A DNA stretch of 64,000 nt from Populus alba. Its lineage: Eukaryota; Streptophyta; Magnoliopsida; Malpighiales; Salicaceae. Of this stretch, positions 57,901-64,000 are shown piece after piece. The stretch lies in contig NC_133296.1 of NCBI RefSeq assembly GCF_005239225.2, positions 12,586,001 through 12,650,000 of the forward strand, written 5' to 3'. Position numbers and translations under genes: made by a program. Positions within the stretch are counted from its first letter, which is position 1. Each line of letters opens with the position of its first letter. Under the pieces are notes generated by a model. The model ran no database searches and was not told the origin of the DNA. It was given only the letters and a program-made list of their open reading frames with translations.

Positions 57901-60188
57901 TCATCCGTGATTTCTTCCTGAGAATAAATCATTTGCAAATCTTCATATTCATCCAACTCAATTTTACTCAAAGTAGATTCAAGTTGATCATGAACTAATT
58001 CTTCAATATGATCTACTTCTTGTAAATCATTATCATCTCCAGGCTGCTTGCAAACGTTGAAAATATTCATCTCTAATGTCATGTTTCCAAAAGATAACTT
58101 CATGAGTCCATTCCTACAATTAATCAATGCATTAGAAGTTGCAAGAAACGGACGTCCTAAAATAATAGGAAATGAATTACATGCTTCAACAGGTTGCGTG
58201 TCCAAGACAATAAAATCCACAGGATAAATGAATTTATCGACTTGTACTAACACATCTTCAATTATTCCTCTAGGCACTTTTACAGATCTATCGGCGAGTA
58301 AAAGAGTTACAGAAGTTGGTTTTAACTCACCTAGATTGAGACTTTGAAAAACTGAATATGGAAGTAAATTCACACTAGCTCCAAGATCAAGTAAGGCTCT
58401 TTCAATTTTATGTTCTCCAATAAAGCAAGAAATTGTAGGACAACCAGGGTCTTTATATTTCAAAGCATTATTGTTCTGAAGAATGGCACTTACTTGTTCG
58501 GCTAAAAAGGCTTTCTTTTTCACATTCAGTTTTCTCTTCACAGTGCACAGATCTTTCAAAAATTTAGCATAGGAAGGAACCTGTTTAATAGCATCCAACA
58601 AAGGTATATTGATCCTTACCTGTTTGAAAATTTCAAAGATTTCAGAGTTGTGATTGACTTTCCTTTGTTTGGTCATGGCATGAGGAAATGGAAGTGCTGG
58701 CGGGGAATCAGCCTTTTCTTTGCAATGTTCAGGTTCAACCCCTTCCTTACCCTCAGAGATAGACTCATCATCTTTCTCACAAGGTTCAAGAATGGGTTTT
58801 TCAATAACCTTACCACTACGAAGAGTGATGACTGATTTGACTTGATCCATGTGTTGGCTTCCAGAACCACTTGCATTTGCATTGTATTGCCCCTTTGGAT
58901 TTTGCTGTGGTTGAGAAGGAAACTTACCTTTCTCTTGGAAACTGAGAGCAGTTGTTAATTTTGCAAGAGCATCTTTAAAATCGGTCATGCTTTGAGCAAG
59001 TTGAGTATTGATTGTCTCTTGCTTTTCAATGAATGCATGCAATGTTTCCTCAAAATTTCTTCTAGGAGGTGGAGCATAAGGAGGTGCATATCCATGAGAA
59101 TTTTGGAAATTATGGTGTGCTTGAAACGGTGGATGTGAAGTTTGTGCATTGTTGCTATCACTCTTCCAACTAAAATTTGGGTGATTTCTCCAACCAGGAT
59201 TGTATGTTTGCGAGTATGGGTTATGGTTGGGCCTTTGGAAACTGTTTAAAGCATGGGCTTGTTCATGGAGGCATTCCTTGAAAGAAGGCAAAGTTGGACA
59301 ATCATTTGTTGAGTGCTCATTTGTTTCACAGATTTGACACACAATGTCTTGAACAGATTTTAATTGACCACTCTTTTTTAATTCTAGTGCCTCGACTTTT
59401 CTAGCTAAAGATGCAAACTTGGCTTGGAGGTCATGATCTTCCCTAAGGTTGTGCATACCCCCACTAGATGTATGAGGTTGAGTTTTACCTGGTGCCTCAT
59501 AAGTACCTGTGGTGTCCCAATTTTGAGCATTTTCAGCTAGCAAGTCTAGGTACTCCATTGCTTCATTAGGGTCTTTATCTTCAAAATTTCCATTGCACAT
59601 CAATTCAACCATTTGCCTATCTCTAGGTGTTAAACCTTCATAAAAATGTGAAACCAATCTCCATGTTTCAAAACCATGATGTGGGCAAGTATTAAGCAAA
59701 TCTCGATACCTATCCCAACATTGGTAAAATGTTTCTCCTGGCTTTTGAGTGAAAGTGATGATTTGTCTTTTGAAAGAGTTTGTTCTATGAGATGGAAAAA
59801 ACTTCTTTAAAAATTGTTGTTGCATATCATCCCAAGCACGAATGGATCCTGGTCTCAAATTTTGTAGCCATGTTTTAGCTTTATCTTTTAATGAAAAAGG
59901 AAAAAGCTTTAATCGAATGGTGTTCATGCTACAATTTGAGTCATTATAGGTATTACAGACCTCCTCAAATTCCCTTAAATGCAAGTATGGATTTTCTAAG
60001 TCTAAGCCATGAAAAGATGGTAAAAGTTGAATAATGCCTGGCTTAAAATTAAAATGAGATGCATCAGGAGGGAAAACTATGCATGAGGGTGCACTTGTTC
60101 TTGTGGGATTCATGTGGTCTCTAAGTGTTCTCATACGGTTATTCTCATTATTCTCATTATGAAGTGATTGATTATCTTCTTCGGCCAT
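57666..60188 (-). CDS. gag: Element C gag-protease polyprotein (intact)
   Basis: 841 residues from the ATG at 60188 (MAEEDNQSLH). Builds the virus-like particle and processes it. Approximate positions: Asn-rich leader 1-30; capsid-type gag domain 35-190 (FHGLDLENPYLHLREFEEVC, AKTWLQNLRPGSIRAWDDMQ, KPGETFYQCWDRYRDLL); zinc knuckle CQICETNEHSTNDC (CX2CX4HX4C) about 282-296; Pro/Gln-rich linker 300-450; protease with DLGAS about 599-603; then the joint to the RNase H tail ([13 protein letters not shown]). The frame is open 31 codons upstream of this ATG, but that leader is not family-like. The only long intact polyprotein of the nest. It lacks polymerase and integrase, so it would depend on a helper element. 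Confidence 0.85.
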   Translation of the reverse strand: MAEEDNQSLHNENNENNRMRTLRDHMNPTRTSAPSCIVFPPDASHFNFKPGIIQLLPSFHGLDLENPYLHLREFEEVCNTYNDSNCSMNTIRLKLFPFSLKDKAKTWLQNLRPGSIRAWDDMQQQFLKKFFPSHRTNSFKRQIITFTQKPGETFYQCWDRYRDLLNTCPHHGFETWRLVSHFYEGLTPRDRQMVELMCNGNFEDKDPNEAMEYLDLLAENAQNWDTTGTYEAPGKTQPHTSSGGMHNLREDHDLQAKFASLARKVEALELKKSGQLKSVQDIVCQICETNEHSTNDCPTLPSFKECLHEQAHALNSFQRPNHNPYSQTYNPGWRNHPNFSWKSDSNNAQTSHPPFQAHHNFQNSHGYAPPYAPPPRRNFEETLHAFIEKQETINTQLAQSMTDFKDALAKLTTALSFQEKGKFPSQPQQNPKGQYNANASGSGSQHMDQVKSVITLRSGKVIEKPILEPCEKDDESISEGKEGVEPEHCKEKADSPPALPFPHAMTKQRKVNHNSEIFEIFKQVRINIPLLDAIKQVPSYAKFLKDLCTVKRKLNVKKKAFLAEQVSAILQNNNALKYKDPGCPTISCFIGEHKIERALLDLGASVNLLPYSVFQSLNLGELKPTSVTLLLADRSVKVPRGIIEDVLVQVDKFIYPVDFIVLDTQPVEACNSFPIILGRPFLATSNALINCRNGLMKLSFGNMTLEMNIFNVCKQPGDDNDLQEVDHIEELVHDQLESTLSKIELDEYEDLQMIYSQEEITDEKGTENIDADLLSRVTTDLTFDIPPIDDYFPEESLLSLSSMPWFAKNINFLATGDLPANWSTEDKGKFFERSEELLLR

Positions 60189-60395
60189 ATTTTCTGAAAA
60201 TGATGAGGATACCCTACAAAGTCTACCACTTAATGTACGTGACCAAACTCTCATGCACGTGTAAGAAGAGAATAAAAGCAAGAAAAGAAAAGAGAAGAAA
60301 AAGAAACAAAAGAAAACAAAAGAAACAAAGTTAAATAAAATGAAAAGTGAAAAGAGAAAATAAAATAAATATTATAATTTATACAAGAATTTACC

Positions 60396-60413
60396 TCCCC
60401 GGCAACGGCGCCA
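60396..60413 (-). other. Primer binding site of element C (tRNA-Asp)
   Basis: Minus strand TGGCGCCGTTGCCGGGGA, six bases from the LTR end at 60,420. Confidence 0.9.
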
Positions 60414-60419
60414 AAAACT

Positions 60420-61060
60420 TGACACGACCAAAAGCTTGATGTCTTCTCCCAAGTGCAGGAGTGTCGAAGTAATAAATAACCCGGCAAGACCGGGGTCGAA
60501 CCACAGAGAGGTTAATTGTATAAATTATAAATAACAATACAACAACAATAATAACAATAATAGTAATAGTAATAATAAAGAGAGCTTTGAGATGTAAAGT
60601 TGATGTAAGGATTAAACAACGATAAAAATAAATGTCAAGGTTAGAGGATCCACTAATGGTACTTCAAACAAGTATAATATAAACTTTTATTACTCAATTG
60701 GAAACCACACATAAAGGAGGTTCCAATCATATTATAAATTGTTAACATGATTACATTAGTTATCTTATTCGAATAAAGCTAATACTTGTAAATGTTGGCA
60801 GGCATTCATGATTATAACTTATGTTAACAACAAATCAAGTCCCTTTCATAGCTCAGGTGTCGGTTATACCATACAGTATGGGCTATGAAAGTACCAAGTA
60901 TTTGTTGTACCAAGTGTTATACAACATAAATCTAGATTAACCATTTAACAAGCAAAGTATTAAAAGTGAACAAGATAACAAATATAAAACATGTTAGTAT
61001 CCAACATTAAGGTCCATATTAAGTTTATATTATACTTATTCTTACACCATTAGTGTACCC
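60420..61060 (-). repeat. Truncated 5' LTR of element C (last ~640 bp)
   Basis: Matches B LTR positions from about 48,344 to 48,980. It ends at a non-terminal point (…TAGTGTACCC) and joins element A gag sequence at about 61,066. It lacks the TATA box, so C has no own promoter here. Confidence 0.85.
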
Positions 61061-61065
61061 TTTAA

Positions 61066-61174
61066 GTGCACTTGTTCTTATTGGATTCATGTGATCTTTA
61101 AGTGTTCTCGCACGATTATTCTCATTATTCTCATTATTCTCATTATGAATTGACTGGTTATCTTCTTCGGCCAT
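61066..61174 (-). pseudogene. Element A gag, 5' portion
   Basis: ATG at 61174, MAEEDNQSIHNENNENNENN and RTLKDHMNPIRTS, then interrupted by the B/C structure. The missing continuation is at 47,425 and leftward. Confidence 0.85.
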
Positions 61175-61345
61175 GTTTTCTAAAGAAAATGAGGATTTCC
61201 TAGAAAGTCTACCACTTAATGTACGTGTCCAAACTCTCATGCAAGAGCAAAGAAAAGAAAAGAAAAATAACAAAAATTAGAAAAACAAATAAAAGTAAAA
61301 ACAAAAGAAAATAAAAGAAATATATAATTTATACAATACTTACCT

Positions 61346-61363
61346 TCCCCGGCAACGGCGCCA
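61346..61363 (-). other. Primer binding site of element A (tRNA-Asp)
   Basis: Minus strand TGGCGCCGTTGCCGGGGA, six bases from the LTR end at 61,370. Confidence 0.9.
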
Positions 61364-61369
61364 AAAACT

Positions 61370-61987
61370 TGACACGACCAAAAGATTGATGTCTTCTCCC
61401 AAGTGCAGGAGTGTCGAAGTAATAAATAACCCGGCAAGACCGGGGTCGAACCATAGGGAGGTTAATTGTATAAATTATAAATAACAACACGATAACAACA
61501 ACAATAATAACAACAATAATAATAGTAATACTAAGAGTAATAATAATAATACTCAGTACGTGGCGTTGTTATACCTGAGAATGATCTAAAAGATCGGGTC
61601 ACAGGTTTCCAGCCTATATACTGAGTTTATGAAAATATTAAAGAGATATATTATATAATATAAACAGATTTCTGATGCGAATGAACAAGGCAAGACCAAC
61701 AATGTCAGGATCCTTGATCAAACACAGAGCATACTTAACGTACATATAATATAACAAGAATGTAAATAATAATAATAGTAGTAGTAATAATAAAGAGAGC
61801 TTTGAGAGGTAAGGTTGATGTAAGGATTAAACAATAATAAAAACAAATGTCAAGGTTAGAGGATTCACTAATGGTATTTCAAATAAATATAATATAAACT
61901 CTTTTTATTACTCAACTGGAAACCACACACAAAGGAGGTTCCAATCGGATGATTTATCGTTATTAGCTCATTATAAATTGTTAACAT
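61370..61987 (-). repeat. 5' LTR of element A, partial (interrupted)
   Basis: Nearly identical to 37,408-38,028, including the ~255-bp A-specific segment. Cut at 61,987/61,988 by another LTR; the rest lies outside the window. Confidence 0.9.
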
Positions 61988-64000
61988 TGTCGCACGTCGA
62001 AAAAATCCCGCGCGCGCGGCATCGGCTGGCGATTTTATGTCTCGTTGTTGTATTGCTTGAATTGGTTCGTTAGGAGTCGCCACCTAGTATTTAATTGAGG
62101 TTACTAGGAAACCCTGGTGGACTGGTCATGGTCAGAGATTCACGGGTAAGGGACTGATTGTGGTTAGGGAAGGTGTTAGCACCCCTAACGCACCCTACCT
62201 GAGGTAAGCTGCTCCGTGGCTTTGATGTGTTAAAGAAGTTTTAAAAATTTTGTCTTTTCATCAGAATTTAGAAATACAACTTCCGTACAAGTTTGTACTT
62301 CTACACCTTTGATCCGATCAAAATATTAAATCCTTCTTTGTTCTTTGCTGTCTTATCATAAAAAATTCATAAACAAAATACACGCACCACATTCAAGCTT
62401 CGTGAGCTTGATGTAATTTAAAAAAAAATATTTTTAGCCCAATTCTAAGGCTTTGATAAATCAGTTATTAATTCCCAAAATATATGTAAAAACATGTTCT
62501 TACATTTTCATGAAAAAATCCAACATAACTTTATCTATCCTTAGATATTTGTGCATGCAAAATTAAACACTTGTTTCTTTTTGTCCTTTTTTATTTTTAA
62601 AATTCAATGACATAAATAAAAAAAAGAACACAAGCACACACACACTCTTTTTTATTATTATTTTCTTTTCTTTTCTTTTCTTTTTTTACATTTACATTTA
62701 CAAAAATACAAATTCAAAAACTAAATAAAAATTACATTAAATAACTTAAAATTTACAAAATAGTCCCCCAACACTCCAGGAATTGCAGGGAAGGACTTCT
62801 GGGGCTGCATGAACAGTGCCGGCGCGTGGATCCACGCACCACCATCACTGGCGGCGCGTGGGTTCACGCGCCGCTGCTGGAAACCAGAAAAAACAGAGGC
62901 GCCTGGAGCGGCTTCTTCTCCTCTTCAATTTTCAGCCGGCGGTGAGGGTCCGGTCACCTGCAAACACAAGAAAAACACACAGAGCAATCGGTTTTACTTT
63001 GTTGTTTTTTTTTAGATCAGTTTCGTTTTTTCCTTTTTTAGATCTGCAATCAAATCCTTCTATTCTCGGTGGCTGCTCCTTCGTTCTTCAGACAGCGGAG
63101 TGTTGGGTGGCTCGTCGGGCGTTGCTGCGATGGAAGAGGGGATCGTGGGTCTGCCACCGGTTGAAGGAGATGATGACGGTGCTGCCCCGGCGCTGGATCT
63201 GTTCGGTCGTCGCTGCTGTGGAAGGAAACCGAAGGAGAAACAGCCGTGGCTGAGGAGGAGATCGTGACCTGGGAGGCGCCGGAGCTGGAAGCTGTGGGAA
63301 AGAAGAGAAAAATAAATCAAACCCGCGGGGAGAAGAGTTGTGGCTGGTTCTCCGTGGGGAAAGGAGAGTGGTGCTGCTGGTGGGTCTGTGTTGATGACCG
63401 GGCTGTCTTGGTTATGAGGAAGCAGTGAAAACCGGCTGTAGAGGAGGTTGGTTTGGCTGCAAGAGGCAGATGACGGGGAGATGGGGAACTCAATCGAAGG
63501 AGGGAGCTAGCTGGTTGGCTTTGGTTAAAGGTCGGGGGCCAGTTTTTCGGTTTGTTTTGGGGCTGAAGGGACGCGAAAACTTTGGCTGGCGAGAGGGGAG
63601 AAATGGCTGGATGGAGATCGAAGGGGGAAGCCTCTTGTTTTGGTCCGACGTGTGGCTGCTAGGGGAGCTGGAGTTCGGCCAGGTGAGGGAGGATGGTGGA
63701 ACCGGCTGTTGGGAGCAAAAATCAAAACCAGCAGGGGGGCCGGCGGCTGGTTTCAGCAGGGTAGAAGAAAAGTTTAGTTTTTTAGGGTTCTCTCCTTCCT
63801 TCCAAAATTACAAAATGAACCCCCCCAAACTTTGAGTTAAAAGCTGCTATTTATAGGCAAAACATTTTTTCGGGTTTTCAAATTGGTCCCTCAATTTTTG
63901 TGTTCAATTGACTTGGTAAAAATTAAATTTGATCTTAAAATTTCAATCTTTTCAATTCAGTCCAAATTAAGCTCCCAAACTTAATTTTTCACCAATTAAG
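61988..64000 (-). mobile_element. LTR of the second LTR family (copy 3), inserted in element A's LTR
   Basis: Begins at 61,988 on the plus strand with TGTCGCACGTCG, which is the 3' end on the minus strand, preceded by AACAT (probable target duplication). It contains the 'GGTGTTAGCACCCCTAACGC' block common in plant gypsy LTRs. A GC-rich body at 62.8-63.8 kb is followed by a TATA box pointing left. It continues past the window. The ORFs of 60-145 codons here lie in several frames on both strands with biased Gly/Arg/Trp or Pro/Ser content, and none matches a protein family. Confidence 0.75.
63848..63857 (-). promoter_or_regulatory. TATA box of the copy 3 LTR
   Basis: Minus strand CCTATAAATA followed by GCAGC; equivalent to 8,797-8,806. 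The GC-rich body would be transcribed as leader. Confidence 0.55.

Larger units (their letters stand above)
54147..61065 (-). mobile_element. Element C: non-autonomous Athila-type derivative with both LTRs truncated
   Basis: From right to left on the minus strand: the last ~640 bp of an LTR (61,060-60,420), primer site, intact gag-protease, remnant pol, accessory ORF (broken), 3' non-coding region, polypurine tract, then the first ~870 bp of an LTR. The two LTR parts are nearly complementary: together they make one LTR minus about 47 bp. The right end joins element A's gag without an LTR terminus. Confidence 0.82.
37408..61987 (-). mobile_element. Element A: Athila-type Ty3/gypsy retrotransposon (nested, interrupted)
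   Basis: Minus-strand order from right to left: 5' LTR (61,370 on, interrupted at 61,988), tRNA-Asp primer site, gag start, then the inserted B/C structure (47,426-61,065), then the rest of gag, protease, RT-RNase H, integrase, accessory ORF, captured LOG copy, 3' non-coding region, polypurine tract and 3' LTR. The RT motif context (TGWRMCIDYRKLN, DHFPLPFMDQILER, FMDDFS) is that of the Athila lineage. About 620 bp of the two LTRs can be compared (37,408-38,028 with 61,370-61,986). They differ by only a handful of positions, mostly single-base length changes, so insertion was recent. Left flanking 5-mer CCTAC; its partner lies outside the window. Confidence 0.88.

Noticed and set aside
60396..60413. 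Possible tRNA gene fragment
   Set aside because: The tRNA-Asp match is only the 18-base 3' end, placed six bases from an LTR: it is a primer binding site.
62816..63835. Several 60-145 codon frames in the last kilobase
   Set aside because: They overlap each other on both strands within a GC-rich LTR body and match no protein family.

Overview
The window is nuclear DNA of a woody eudicot, most likely a poplar or willow (Salicaceae). It is very AT-rich, its genes carry introns, and it holds many copies of an AT-rich MITE-like repeat typical of poplar intergenic DNA. I recognise two ordinary host genes. Everything else recognisable is mobile DNA or its relics, much of it nested. No rRNA, tRNA or CRISPR features were seen. 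The genus is a judgement from sequence style, not from a search.

Layout. 1-4.3 kb is AT-rich intergenic DNA with MITE-like copies. 4.36-12.04 kb, minus strand, is an eight-exon PTP1-type protein tyrosine phosphatase whose fifth intron holds a ~3 kb long terminal repeat (LTR). 14.42-21.86 kb is a hAT DNA transposon with a perfect 8-bp target duplication; its transposase is broken and interrupted by a 2.7-kb solo LTR with internal minisatellites. 24.73-26.78 kb, plus strand, is an intact single-exon PORR-domain organelle RNA-binding protein with an unusual repetitive charged tail. 29.5-36.4 kb is degenerate repeats, a tandem duplication and a ~0.85-kb element with terminal inverted repeats.

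36.4-64 kb is a retrotransposon nest. Element A (Athila-type Ty3/gypsy, minus strand) runs from 37,408 to beyond 61,987. A second LTR family has inserted into its 5' LTR at 61,988. A ~13.6-kb palindromic structure of related element copies (B, plus; C, minus) has inserted into its gag region. B and C are a non-autonomous derivative: they keep gag, protease and a 3' accessory ORF but share deletions of reverse transcriptase and the integrase core.

Two observations stand out. First, all copies carry a 182-codon accessory ORF after integrase whose basic patch and Cys cluster resemble the nucleic-acid-binding/silencing-suppressor proteins of carlaviruses. Second, element A alone carries a captured, intronless copy of a LONELY GUY (LOG) cytokinin-activating gene between that ORF and its 3' LTR. 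Many frame breaks in the nest are single-base length differences, often in homopolymers, so some 'pseudogenes' here may be assembly errors.
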